Shown here: in pieces, positions 33,687 through 41,362 of the stretch
How positions within the stretch are numbered: the stretch's first letter is position 1
Layout of the letters: every line of letters starts with the position of its first letter
Origin: Pseudonocardia humida
GTDB taxonomy: Bacteria; Actinomycetota; Actinomycetes; Mycobacteriales; Pseudonocardiaceae
Direction of reading: 5' to 3'
DNA: 64,000 nt
Assembly: GCF_023898865.1 (NCBI RefSeq)
Contig: NZ_JAGSOV010000010.1
Location: forward strand, 97,944-161,943
Notes under the pieces: model-generated
What the model was told of the DNA's origin: nothing
Seen by the model: only the letters and a program-made list of their open reading frames with translations
Databases searched by the model: none
Position numbers and translations under genes: made by a program

Positions 33687-33739
33687 AGGCTAGGGCACAG
33701 CGTTCGCCCCCGGCAAGCGGGTGGGGGTGGACCTCGCTC

Positions 33740-33892
33740 GTGCACGAGATCGTGATGGGCCTGGTGGGTGCCCGGACCGGGCACTTCCGGTTCGAGTCGG
33801 GCCACCACGGCGAGCTGTGGCTCGAGCTCGACGCCGTGTTCTCCTCGGCGGCCGCCCTCGAGCCGGCGATCGGGGCGGTGGCCGAACGGTGA
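33740..33892 (+). pseudogene. Truncated phosphoribosyltransferase (PyrE-like) fragment
   Basis: 50 codons from GTG 33740 with the N-terminal signature ARTGHFRFESGHHGELWLEL of actinobacterial orotate-phosphoribosyltransferase-like proteins, then LDAVFSSAAALEPAIGAVAER and a stop in a hairpin. The family is near 200 aa and the PRPP-binding loop is missing, so it is not functional as an enzyme. The stop lies inside the perfect inverted repeat at 33889-33928, so the truncation coincides with a recombination or terminator structure. Confidence 0.72.
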
Positions 33893-33928
33893 GTGCGGAT
33901 CACGGTCCTGGCCGTGATCCGCACTCAC
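33889..33928. terminator. Bidirectional hairpin containing both convergent stop codons
   Basis: Perfect 17-bp arms (33889-33905 and 33912-33928, left arm GTGAGTGCGGATCACGG) around TCCTGG. The plus-strand fragment's TGA (33890-33892) lies in the left arm and the ligase's TGA (33927-33925, minus) in the right. It should terminate transcripts from both sides. No T-tract follows. Confidence 0.8.
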
Positions 33929-35007
33929 GAGTCCTGGACGCCCAGGACGTCGGCGAGGTCGAACGAGACGGGCCGTTCGAGCTGCTCGTAGGTGCACGAC
34001 TCGGGATCGCGGTCGGGCCGCCAGCGCACGAACTGCGCGGTGTGCCGGAACCGGACGCCCTCCATGTAGTCGTAGCGCACCTCGACCACCCGCTCCGGGC
34101 GCAGCGGCACGAACGACAGGTCCTTGCCGGCGTTCCAGCGGCTCACCTCGTTCTTGCGCGGGGTGCGCTCGCCCTGCAGGTGCGCCGCCCAGTTCCACGG
34201 GTGGCCCTCGAAGTCGGTGACCAGCGGCTGCATCTCGACGAACAGCTCCCGGCGCACGGCCATCGGGAAGGCCCCGATCACCCCGACCGAGGCGAGCGTC
34301 CCGCGTTCGTCGTGCAGGCCCAGCAGCAGTGACCCGATGGCGTCCGGGCCGGACTTGTGCACGCGGTAGCCGGCCACCACGCAGTCGCACGTGCGCTCGT
34401 GCTTGATCTTGGCCATCACCCGCTTGTCGGGCTGGTAGACCTCGTCGGGCTGCTTGGCGATCAGCCCGTCCAGGCCCGCCCCCTCGAACTGCTCGAACCA
34501 CTGCTGCGCGCGCTCGTGGTCGTCGGTGAGCGGGGTGATGTGCACGGGCGGAGCGGCCGAGGCCAGCGCCTGCTCCAGTCGGGCCCGGCGTTCGCTGAAC
34601 GGGCGCTCGGTGAGGTCCTCGTCGCCCACGGCCAGCAGGTCGAAGGCGATGAAGCTGGCCGGGGTCTGCTCGGCCAGCAGGGTCACCCGGGACACCGCCG
34701 GGTGGATGCGCTGCTGGAGGGCCTCGAAGTCGAGGGTGTTGCGGGCGGTGTCGGCCACCACGATCTCGCCGTCGATCACCGCGCGGTCCGGGAAGTTGGC
34801 CTTGACCGCCTCCACGACCTCCGGGAAGTAGCGGGTCATCGGGCGCTCGTTGCGGCTGCCGATCTCCACCTCGTCGCCGTCGCGGAAGATGATCGAGCGG
34901 AAGCCGTCCCACTTGGGCTCGTAGAGCCGGCCCGTCGGGATCTTCGCGATCGGCTTGGCCAGCATCGGCTTCACCGGGGGCATCACGGGGAGGTCCACGC
35001 AGGTCAT
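33925..35007 (-). CDS. ligC: ATP-dependent DNA ligase, LigC-type
   Basis: 360 aa, minus strand, ATG 35007. The adenylation domain has motif I EPKWDGFRS (Lys near 32) and later VIDGEIVV (motif III), FIAFDLLAV (IIIa), DGLIAKQPDEVYQPDKR (IV region) and KIKHERTCDCVV (motif V). The OB domain follows. The length and architecture match mycobacterial LigC (about 358 aa), a nick ligase for repair. It has no polymerase or phosphoesterase domain, and no Ku gene is visible. A PolDom gene lies 10 kb to the right. Confidence 0.92.
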   Translation of the reverse strand: MTCVDLPVMPPVKPMLAKPIAKIPTGRLYEPKWDGFRSIIFRDGDEVEIGSRNERPMTRYFPEVVEAVKANFPDRAVIDGEIVVADTARNTLDFEALQQRIHPAVSRVTLLAEQTPASFIAFDLLAVGDEDLTERPFSERRARLEQALASAAPPVHITPLTDDHERAQQWFEQFEGAGLDGLIAKQPDEVYQPDKRVMAKIKHERTCDCVVAGYRVHKSGPDAIGSLLLGLHDERGTLASVGVIGAFPMAVRRELFVEMQPLVTDFEGHPWNWAAHLQGERTPRKNEVSRWNAGKDLSFVPLRPERVVEVRYDYMEGVRFRHTAQFVRWRPDRDPESCTYEQLERPVSFDLADVLGVQDS

Positions 35008-35069
35008 CCTGCCCCCCACGGCAAGCAGGCGACCGGCGGGCACCCGATCGGGGTGGCGGGCGCGGCCGT

Positions 35070-35287
35070 TCAGTCGTCGAGCCCGGCGACGAACCGGGTC
35101 AGCAGGTCGGCGAAGGCCGCGCGCTCGTGCGCGGTCCACCCGTCCATGGCGGCGCTGAACCGGGCCCGCCGGTGCTCGTGCAGCCGGGCCAGCCGGTCGC
35201 GCCCCGCGGTGGTCAGCGCGAGCCGGGAGCGGCCGTCGGCCTGGTCGGCCTCCCGTCGCAGCAGGCCGGCCCCGACGGCGGCGGCTC
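35070..35287 (-). pseudogene. C-terminal half of a MarR-family regulator
   Basis: The minus-strand frame ends with a TGA at 35072-35070 and reads GLLRREADQADGRSRLALTT, AGRDRLARLHEHRRARFSAA, then a tail ending RFVAGLDD. This is the wing and C-terminal helices of a MarR regulator (DxRxR-type wing). The N-terminal half and recognition helix are absent: homology stops at about 35287, where a different fragment starts on the other strand. Confidence 0.72.
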
Positions 35288-35368
35288 ATGGCCGGGATCG
35301 AGCCCGCGGAGTACGCGGCCACCGTCGACGTGCTGCGCCGGATGGCGGCCAACGCGGGAGCGGGCTGA
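35288..35368 (+). pseudogene. C-terminal tail of a second regulator fragment
   Basis: 26 codons MAGIEPAEYAATVDVLRRMA, then ANAGAG and stop, in the plus orientation, matching the usual last helix of MarR-family proteins (EEYATTVxxLRRMAxNLG). It abuts the minus-strand MarR fragment at about 35288. The head-to-head join of two MarR pieces is best read as an inversion or deletion scar, not as a gene. Confidence 0.55.
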
Positions 35369-35385
35369 GCGGGCACGATGCCGGG

Positions 35386-35940
35386 GTGCCTGCGCCGACC
35401 CCCGCCGAGCTCGCCGCCGCCCGCGACCGGACGATCGACGACGTCCTGCCCGGCCCGGGCGACCCGCCCCTGCGCGTGCTGTTCTGCGGCATCAACCCCG
35501 GGCTGGTCTCCGCCGCGACCGGCCACCACTTCGCCCGCCCCGGCAACCGGTTCTGGCCCGCCCTGCACGCCTCCGGGTTCACCCCGCGCCGCCTCCTCCC
35601 GGCCGAGCAGGGCGAGCTGGCGGCCCTGGGCCTCGGCATCACCAGCATGGCCCCCCGCGCCACCGCCCGCGCCGACGAGCTGTCCGGCGCCGAGCTGGTG
35701 GCCGGTGGCCGGCGGCTGCGGAACCTGGTCGATCGGGTGCGCCCGGCGTGGCTGGCCGTCGTCGGCATCACCGCGTACCGCACCGCCTTCGCCCTGCCCA
35801 AGGCCACCGTCGGCCCCCAGGACGAGCGCTGGGGCCCGACCCGGATCTGGGTCCTGCCCAACCCCAGCGGCCTCAACGCGCACTGGACGCCCGCCGGGCT
35901 GGCCGCCGAGTTCGCCCGCCTGCGGGAGGCGGCGTCCTGA
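35386..35940 (+). CDS. mug: G/U mismatch-specific DNA glycosylase (Mug/TDG)
   Basis: 184 aa uracil-DNA-glycosylase superfamily enzyme removing U or T from G mismatches. The active-site motif LFCGINPGLVSAATGHHFA carries the catalytic Asn, followed by PGNRFWPALHASGF; the intercalation motif is NPSGLNAHW. GTG 35386 (VPAPTPAELA) is chosen because CACGAT (35374-35379) ends 6 nt before it. The longer open frame upstream covers the MarR debris and ligC and is not used. It converges with the phosphotransferase 13 bp away. Confidence 0.92.
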   Translation: MPAPTPAELAAARDRTIDDVLPGPGDPPLRVLFCGINPGLVSAATGHHFARPGNRFWPALHASGFTPRRLLPAEQGELAALGLGITSMAPRATARADELSGAELVAGGRRLRNLVDRVRPAWLAVVGITAYRTAFALPKATVGPQDERWGPTRIWVLPNPSGLNAHWTPAGLAAEFARLREAAS

Positions 35941-35953
35941 GCCGCAGCCGGCT

Positions 35954-36700
35954 TCACATCCGAGACCGCAGCACATCGACTTCGCAGCCCGGCAGGAACG
36001 GGTCGAAGCCGTGCTCGATCAGCCAGCGGATGTTGTGCAGGCTTCGCAGCGACCACCACCCGCGGATCACGTCGAGGTCGACGTCGGCGCCGTAGCCGCT
36101 GAGGACATCACCCAGGCGCTCCTCGTGCCCGAACGTCAAGGTGGCGAGGTCGTACAGGGCATCACCCCGGCCCGCCTCGGACCAGTCGATCACGCCGGTG
36201 ATCTCGTCGCCGTCGACGAAGACGTGGTCGAGCTGCAGGTCGCCGTGCGTGAACGCCGGTGTCCACGGCCGGAGCGCGGCCTCGGCGATCCCGCGGTTGC
36301 GCGTGACCAGGTCGACGGGGAGGACGCGCTCGGCGACGAGCCACTCGCATCGGCTGTCGAGGTGCGCCGCGATCTCGTCGGGTGTCCGACCGGGCCATGG
36401 CGGCAGCGGCGCGTCGTGCAGCCTCCGTGCGGCGGCACCCGCGGCGGCCCACGCCCCCGGCGACGCGATCGACGGTTCGCCGAGGCGGCCGAGTGCGGTC
36501 CCCGGGAGGGCGGCGAGCGCGAGCACGGGCGGCTTGCGCCAGAGGATCTCCGGGGTCGGGACCGGCGCCACGGCCATCGCCTCGGCCTCGACGTCGATGC
36601 GCGTCCGATCGGCGTCGATCTTCAAGAACACCTCACCGACCCGCAGCGTCGCGCGCTCCTGGTGGGCGACGACGACCTCGACCTCGTGCACGTCGGTCAT
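35954..36700 (-). CDS. Aminoglycoside-phosphotransferase-family kinase
   Basis: 248 aa APH/choline-kinase-like protein, minus strand, ATG 36700. The N-lobe has VFLKIDADRTRIDVEAEA. The catalytic loop is FTHGDLQLDHVFVDGD (Asp of HGD present; the usual Asn is His, a known variant in this subgroup), and the metal-binding motif is TGVIDWSEAGRGD. The substrate cannot be deduced; many relatives are not resistance enzymes. Upstream DNA is an IS remnant, so its promoter may have been changed by insertion. Confidence 0.87.
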   Translation of the reverse strand: MTDVHEVEVVVAHQERATLRVGEVFLKIDADRTRIDVEAEAMAVAPVPTPEILWRKPPVLALAALPGTALGRLGEPSIASPGAWAAAGAAARRLHDAPLPPWPGRTPDEIAAHLDSRCEWLVAERVLPVDLVTRNRGIAEAALRPWTPAFTHGDLQLDHVFVDGDEITGVIDWSEAGRGDALYDLATLTFGHEERLGDVLSGYGADVDLDVIRGWWSLRSLHNIRWLIEHGFDPFLPGCEVDVLRSRM

Positions 36701-36736
36701 TGTCGCGGAGATCACCACCCCAGCGGTGGAAGACGA

Positions 36737-36950
36737 CTCAGAGCGTGTTTGAGAAGGGCGCGTGTCTGCGTGACCGATCCGGCTTGATCGTCCACGTCGA
36801 GGTGATGGCGGGACGTAGACCGCGGTATCCGTCCGATGACCGACGAGGAGTGGGCGCTGATCGAGCCGTTGCTGTCGCCGGTGAAGACTGGTGGGCGGCC
36901 GGAGAAGCATCCGCGTCGTGACGTGGTGGACGCGATCCCAGCGCGGCCGC
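36737..36950 (+). mobile_element. 5' remnant of an IS5-type element
   Basis: Starts with CTCAGAGCGTGTTTGAG (36737-36753), identical over 17 bp to the left end of the element at 38385. A degenerate transposase N-terminus follows: TATCCGTCCG, then out of frame MTDEEWALIEPLLSPVKTGG and RPEKHPRRDVVDAI, matching GYPSDLTDQQWELAEPLLPA of the other copy. Homology ends near 36950 and the rest is deleted. The next ~65 bp up to the glycosidase stop are unrecognised. Confidence 0.8.
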
Positions 36951-37014
36951 ACCGTCCGGGTCCCGCACGCTGAGCCCTACGTCGACCTGGAGCCAGGCCG
37001 TGTGAGCGCATCGA

Positions 37015-38088
37015 TCAGCAGGTCGTCAGATCAAGCGTCAGGGACGCCACCGACAGGTAGAATGGTGCCGGCACCGGCGGGCGACGCAGCCGGGCGACCC
37101 GCCCGAGCATCAGGCGGGGCCACCGCGGGGCGGCCCGGACGCCCGTCAGCAGCACCGTGGCGCGAGCGGGGTCGGCAGGATCGAACGCGAGCCCCGGGCC
37201 GTAGGTTCCGCGGGCCATCCACACCGGAGTACCCGGCGCGTCGGTGTCGAGGAGCCGCCGGGGCTGCGACCAGTCCGCCCGATCGGCGCTGGGACGCGCC
37301 GCCGTGCTCCACCAGAGGCCCTGCGGCGGGAAGCCGCCCGTGCCATGCAGGTCAGACCCGCGGGCCAGCAGCATCACCCACCCGTCGCCGCATCGCGCGA
37401 TCGCGATGTCGAAGAACCCCTCGGCCGGGCCGGCGAAGACCCGTGGCGGCGTCCAGCCGGTCAGGCCGTCCTCGCTCTCGACGTACCGCAGCTCGTAGTC
37501 GGGGTGCTCGCCGGGGCCGATCTCATGTGGGTTCGCCTGATACCACATCCGGTAGCGGCCCCCGGCGTGGACGACGCGCGGTTCGAGCGCGCTCCACCGC
37601 GGGGCGCTGCCCTCCAGCACCGGCGCCCCGCGCCGCCGCCACCGGCCGTCGACGTACTCGAGCACGCCGATCGCGTAGCTGCTCCCGGGTCCGTAGTGCT
37701 TCGCGTTCGCCCGGCCCGAGTAGTAGATCCGGGCGCCGTTGCCCGCGGTCGGCGGGACGTAGCTCGGGGTGTGCATGCCGGCGGCGTCCCAACCGCCCTT
37801 CGGTGGGTCAGCCGCCAGCGGTAGGGCCCGGCCCTGACGGTCGCGGTCGATCCGCCAAAGACCGCGGGGACCGGTCGCCTCGTCGACCAGGTGCGCACGG
37901 AACAGGCGGTTGCGGAAGGTGATGGTGAAGCCGCCGACGAACAGGGTCCAGCGGCCGTCGACGAGGTGGACGTTCGGGTCACCGACACCGAGAAGCCCTC
38001 GCGGCATCGGACCGTCGAGCATGTCCCACAGCACAGTCGGCGCGGGGCTGCCCTGGGAGCGCCACAGATCGGGCTGGTCGACGTTCAC
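37015..38088 (-). CDS. Five-bladed beta-propeller glycosidase-like protein
   Basis: 357 aa, minus strand, ATG 38088. It resembles GH43/GH32/GH68-type propeller enzymes: early acidic segment GVGDPNVHLVDGRWTLFVGG, AGMHTPSYVPP, WSALEPRVVHAGGRYRMWYQ, DGLTGWTPPRVF, and late ARGTYGPGLAFDP. The Asp and Glu residues in these strands are candidate catalytic residues. No signal peptide is seen, so a cytoplasmic or sugar-conjugate role is possible. It lies between two IS ends, consistent with transfer. The GH family assignment is tentative. Confidence 0.72.
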   Translation of the reverse strand: MNVDQPDLWRSQGSPAPTVLWDMLDGPMPRGLLGVGDPNVHLVDGRWTLFVGGFTITFRNRLFRAHLVDEATGPRGLWRIDRDRQGRALPLAADPPKGGWDAAGMHTPSYVPPTAGNGARIYYSGRANAKHYGPGSSYAIGVLEYVDGRWRRRGAPVLEGSAPRWSALEPRVVHAGGRYRMWYQANPHEIGPGEHPDYELRYVESEDGLTGWTPPRVFAGPAEGFFDIAIARCGDGWVMLLARGSDLHGTGGFPPQGLWWSTAARPSADRADWSQPRRLLDTDAPGTPVWMARGTYGPGLAFDPADPARATVLLTGVRAAPRWPRLMLGRVARLRRPPVPAPFYLSVASLTLDLTTC

Positions 38089-38206
38089 GGGTGCGGCCTC
38101 CTGGCTGGAGACGCGCGACAGCGCGCTGACTCCCCTGCGGATCAGGTAGGTCGGTTCCCGGAAACTACCGCGGTGTCCGGCGCGACGGCAACCGGCTCAC
38201 GCGATG

Positions 38207-38388
38207 CCGAGGTTCCAGTGCAGCTACGGCACACAGATCCGCATCGGTGCGGGCGTTCGTCAACAGTGACGCGGTGTCATGGACGATGTCATGATCACCA
38301 TCGGTGACCGCGCTCGGATCGGCCCCCGGGACCAGCTGCTGAGCGCGCTGCACCCGATGACGGCCGTGACCGCCGCCGAGCCGGCTCA
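38207..38388 (+). pseudogene. Maltose/galactoside O-acetyltransferase fragment
   Basis: A left-handed beta-helix acetyltransferase can be followed through two frameshifts: PRFQCSYGTQIRIGAGV, then FVNSDAV, then MDDVMITIGDRARIGPRDQL and LSALHPMTAV. This matches the middle of Maa/LacA proteins. It is cut at its 3' side by the IS end at 38385. The DNA from 38089 to 38206 between it and the glycosidase shows no gene. Confidence 0.68.
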
Positions 38389-39328
38389 GAGCGTGTTTGA
38401 GGTGGGTCAAGCTGGTGCCGGGAAAGTCCGGCGCTGCTGACGCGTGGCTGGCCCTCCGCGGGCGAGTCGTCGTGTGATGGTGTTAATCGCGGCCCAGCGG
38501 ATCATCACTTCGGACACCGCGGGATCGCGTTCGTAGTCTCGAGCCAGGCGGCGGTGCGCGGTCAACCAGGCAAGGGTTCGCTCGACCGCCCATCGGCGCG
38601 GGATGACCGCGAAGCCCTGCCGGCCGGCGGGCTTGCGCACGATGTGGATCGTGGTGCGCAGGATCCGGGTCGCCCACTCAAGCAGCCGGCCGCCGAAGGC
38701 GCCGTCGGCGAACACGAACCGCACCGGCGAGGCCAGGTAGGCCTGCAGCAGCACCGGCTTGGCCCCATCGCGGTCCTGCATGCTCGCGGTGCAGACCACG
38801 ACGGTGAGCAGCAGACCGAGGGTGTCGGTGACGATGAACCGCTTGCGGCCGTTGATCCTCTTTCCGGCGTCGTAGCCGCGGGTGTCGGCGCCGACGGTGT
38901 CAGCTCCCTTCACGGTCTGTGAGTCGACCAGGCCCGCGCTGGGCTCGGGGTTACGGCCCTCGACCCGGAGCTGTTCGCGGACGGCGGTCAGGATCTTCTC
39001 GGTGACCTTCGCCTTCTCCCAGCGGGTGAAGTACCAGTACACCGTCTCCCAGGGCGGGAAGTCCGCTGGTAGTTGCCGCCACGAGCAGCCGGTGCGGACC
39101 ACGTAGAGGACTGCGTCCACGATGAGTCGACGTGGGTGTTTCTCCGGGCGGCCACCGGCCTTTGGTGCCGGCAGCAACGGCTCGGCCAGTTCCCACTGCT
39201 GATCGGTCAGGTCCGAGGGGTAGCCCCGACGGCGTGGCGCGGTGCCTTGCGTCGTGCCATCGGTCCACCGTGGACGGCACCGAGCCCATGATCACGCAGA
39301 CACGCCGACGCTTCTCGAACACGCACTC
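38385..39328 (-). mobile_element. IS5-family insertion sequence (IS427-like group)
   Basis: About 944 bp. The left end GAGCGTGTTTGAG (from 38389) and right end (reverse complement TGCGTGTTCGAGAAG, to about 39328) form imperfect inverted repeats. CTCA occurs at both outer edges (38385-38388 and about 39325-39328) and may be the target duplication. It contains one transposase gene on the minus strand. It interrupts or abuts the acetyltransferase fragment. Confidence 0.82.
38407..39177 (-). CDS. IS5-type DDE transposase, N-terminus out of frame
   Basis: 256 aa are open from a TTG at 39177, but the family N-terminus (RRGYPSDLTDQQWELAEPLL) continues upstream in the same frame to about 39240 without an ATG or GTG. 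ATG at about 39260 (MARRKAPR) is two bases out of phase, as if GC had been inserted near 39230. DDE residues appear in GLVDSQTVKG, FVFADGAFGG and the RRWAVERTLAWL (YREK-like) motif. The transposase is probably inactive unless frameshifting or an alternative start is used. Confidence 0.85.
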   Translation of the reverse strand: MLPAPKAGGRPEKHPRRLIVDAVLYVVRTGCSWRQLPADFPPWETVYWYFTRWEKAKVTEKILTAVREQLRVEGRNPEPSAGLVDSQTVKGADTVGADTRGYDAGKRINGRKRFIVTDTLGLLLTVVVCTASMQDRDGAKPVLLQAYLASPVRFVFADGAFGGRLLEWATRILRTTIHIVRKPAGRQGFAVIPRRWAVERTLAWLTAHRRLARDYERDPAVSEVMIRWAAINTITRRLARGGPATRQQRRTFPAPA

Positions 39329-39556
39329 AGAACCCGGCGGTGGCCGGGGAGACGGCCCCGCAGGACGAGCGGCTGCGCGCCGTCGCGGCCTGAGCTGGGA
39401 GATCGCTGCCAGTTCGGCCGTCGCACGCCACTGTCGTGGTCGTCGGCGCCGGTCGGAGCCACGGCGTTCCCAGCGGGCTCCCAGGAACTCCCGGGTTCCT
39501 GCCAGCCACCCGGTCCACCCTGGCCGGTGATCGGGTACGACACGGAGGAGCAGGGG
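39329..39556 (+). promoter_or_regulatory. Upstream region of the ABC exporter
   Basis: 228 bp with no convincing gene, though a short frame NPAVAGETAPQDERLRAVAA ends at about 39392 and may be a relic. A palindrome CAGGAAC-TCCCGG-GTTCCTG (39482-39501) lies about 55 bp before the ABC gene and TACGAC (39535-39540) could serve as -10. The palindrome is a candidate operator with no obvious cognate regulator nearby. Confidence 0.45.
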
Positions 39557-40504
39557 ATGATCGAGGCGCGCGGCCTCACCAAGCGGTACGGGTCGACCCT
39601 CGCGGTCGACGGGCTCGACTTCACCGTCCGACCGGGAACGGTCACCGGTTTCCTCGGGCCGAACGGGGCCGGCAAGTCGACCACGATGCGGATGGTCCTG
39701 GGCCTGGACCGGCCCAGCAGCGGAACGGTCACCGTGGACGGGGTCCGCTACGCCGACCTGCCCGCCCCGATGCACGCGGTCGGGGCGCTGCTGGATGCCC
39801 GTGCGGTGCACCCGGGGCGGACCGCCCGCCGCCACCTCACGTGGCTGGCCCGCAGCAACCGGATCCCCGACCGCCGGGTCGACGAGGTGCTGGAGCTGGT
39901 GGGACTGGCCGCGGTGGCCCACCGGCGCGCGGGGGTGTTCTCGCTGGGCATGAGCCAGCGCCTGGGCATCGCCGCGGCCCTGCTGGGGGATCCGGGCGTG
40001 CTGCTGTTCGACGAGCCGGTCAACGGACTCGACCCGGAGGGCATCCACTGGATCCGGTCGCTGGTGCGCGGCATGGCCGCCGAGGGCCGCACCGTCCTGG
40101 TGTCCAGCCACCTGCTCCCGGAGATGGCGCTGACGGCCGACCACCTGCTGGTGCTCGGTCGCGGCCGGCTGATCGCGGACACCGGCGTGGGCGATCTGGT
40201 CGCGGCCGGTACCGACGCGGTGCTGGTCCGGTGCGGGGACGCCGGGTTCGCCACCCGGATGCGGGCGGTCGGCGCCGGGGTGCGCCAGGAGGCGGACGGC
40301 TCCTGGCTGATCACCGGTATGACCGCTGCCGAGGTCGGGGGGCTGGCTGCGCTGCACGGCGTGGCGCTCGCCGAGCTGACCCCGCGGCGGGCCACGTTGG
40401 AGGAGGCCTTCCTCGAGCTGACGCGCGACAGCGTGGAGTACCCGGTCGGTGGTTCCGTCCCGGAACGCGTCGACGGCGCCGTCGGGGCGGGTGTGGCGCG
40501 GTGA
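39557..40504 (+). CDS. ABC transporter ATP-binding protein
   Basis: 315 aa. Walker A GFLGPNGAGKSTTM (near 36), Q-loop region VGALLDARAVHPG, the signature SLGMSQRLGIAAAL (variant of LSGGQ) and Walker B VLLFDEPVNGLDPEG. The switch His is in VSSHLLPEMAL. The C-terminal ~90 residues are typical of exporters of the CcmA/DrrA class. ATG 39557 follows GGAGGAG. It overlaps the permease by 4 bp. Substrate unknown; the next two-component system may control it. Confidence 0.92.
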   Translation: MIEARGLTKRYGSTLAVDGLDFTVRPGTVTGFLGPNGAGKSTTMRMVLGLDRPSSGTVTVDGVRYADLPAPMHAVGALLDARAVHPGRTARRHLTWLARSNRIPDRRVDEVLELVGLAAVAHRRAGVFSLGMSQRLGIAAALLGDPGVLLFDEPVNGLDPEGIHWIRSLVRGMAAEGRTVLVSSHLLPEMALTADHLLVLGRGRLIADTGVGDLVAAGTDAVLVRCGDAGFATRMRAVGAGVRQEADGSWLITGMTAAEVGGLAALHGVALAELTPRRATLEEAFLELTRDSVEYPVGGSVPERVDGAVGAGVAR

Positions 40505-41292
40505 GCGCCGCAGTGGCGGCGACCTTCGGTGACTCGGTGCGGGCGGAGTGGGCGAAGCTGGTCGGCGTCCGGTCGACGGCGTGGAGCCTGCTGGCCGCGG
40601 TGGTGCTGGGCGTCGGATTCGCGGTGCCCTTCGGGCTCGCCGGGGCGCAGGACTTCCTGGGAGGCACGCCCGAGGAGCGCGCGGCGTTCGACCCGACCGC
40701 CGTGGGCCTGCGGGCCCACCTGTTCGTGCAGCTCGCCGTGGCCGTGCTCGGCGTGCTCGTGGTGACCTCGGAGTACGCCACCGGCACGATCCGGGTGAGC
40801 CTGGCCGCGGTGCCCCGGCGGCCCCGGCTGCTGGCGGCCAAGGCGGTCGTCGTGGGCGGGCTCGCGCTGCTGGCCGGCGGGCTGGTCCTGCTCGCCTCGT
40901 TCCTGGTGGTGCAGGCGGTCCTCGACGGCGCCGCGCCGCGAGCGGCGCTCGACCAGCCCGACGTGCTGCGCGCCGTGCTGGGCGGCGGGCTGTACCTGGC
41001 GCTGGTGGCCCTCGGCGCGGTGGCGGTCGGGGTGCTGGTGCGGGCGACGGCCGGAGCGGTGACGGTGATGCTGTGCGCGACGCTGCTCGTGCCCGCGTTC
41101 ACCCCGATCCTGCCGCGGTCGCTGGCCGTCCTCGTGGGCACCTTCTGGCCGACGCTGGCCGGCAACAAGATCATGACGGTGGTGGTCGACCCGCGCGTCC
41201 TCGACCCGTGGACCGGGCTGGCGGTGATGGCCGCCTGGGTGGTCGCGCTGATGGCGGCCGCGCTCGTCGTCCTGCAGCGCCGGGACGCGTGA
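40501..41292 (+). CDS. ABC-2-type permease
   Basis: 263 aa with six membrane segments (for example AWSLLAAVVLGVGFAVPFGL and LFVQLAVAVLGVLVV). ABC-2-like motif VVTSEYATGTIRVSLAAVPRR follows the second helix, characteristic of this permease group. GTG 40501 overlaps the ATPase stop, so both form one exporter. No substrate can be inferred. Confidence 0.9.
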   Translation: MSAAVAATFGDSVRAEWAKLVGVRSTAWSLLAAVVLGVGFAVPFGLAGAQDFLGGTPEERAAFDPTAVGLRAHLFVQLAVAVLGVLVVTSEYATGTIRVSLAAVPRRPRLLAAKAVVVGGLALLAGGLVLLASFLVVQAVLDGAAPRAALDQPDVLRAVLGGGLYLALVALGAVAVGVLVRATAGAVTVMLCATLLVPAFTPILPRSLAVLVGTFWPTLAGNKIMTVVVDPRVLDPWTGLAVMAAWVVALMAAALVVLQRRDA

Positions 41293-41362
41293 GCGCGGCC
41301 TAGGGTCGGATGCGGATCCCGAAGCCCGTCCGGACGACAGGTGAGCGCATGGAGGCCCCACG

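Noticed and set aside
34357..35385. Long plus-strand frame leading into mug
   Set aside because: It runs antisense to ligC and through MarR debris, has no recognisable domain, and mug has a well-placed GTG at 35386.
36891..37922. 343-codon plus-strand ORF opposite the glycosidase
   Set aside because: Arg/Pro/Ser low-complexity composition, antisense to a domain-bearing ORF, starts inside IS debris.
38089..38206. Possible gene between glycosidase and acetyltransferase fragment
   Set aside because: No frame has a start with homology; only promoter-like or decayed sequence.
39436..40500. Extended N-terminus of the ABC-2 permease in the open frame upstream
   Set aside because: That stretch lies under the ATPase gene in another frame; GTG 40501 overlapping the ATPase stop is the normal arrangement.
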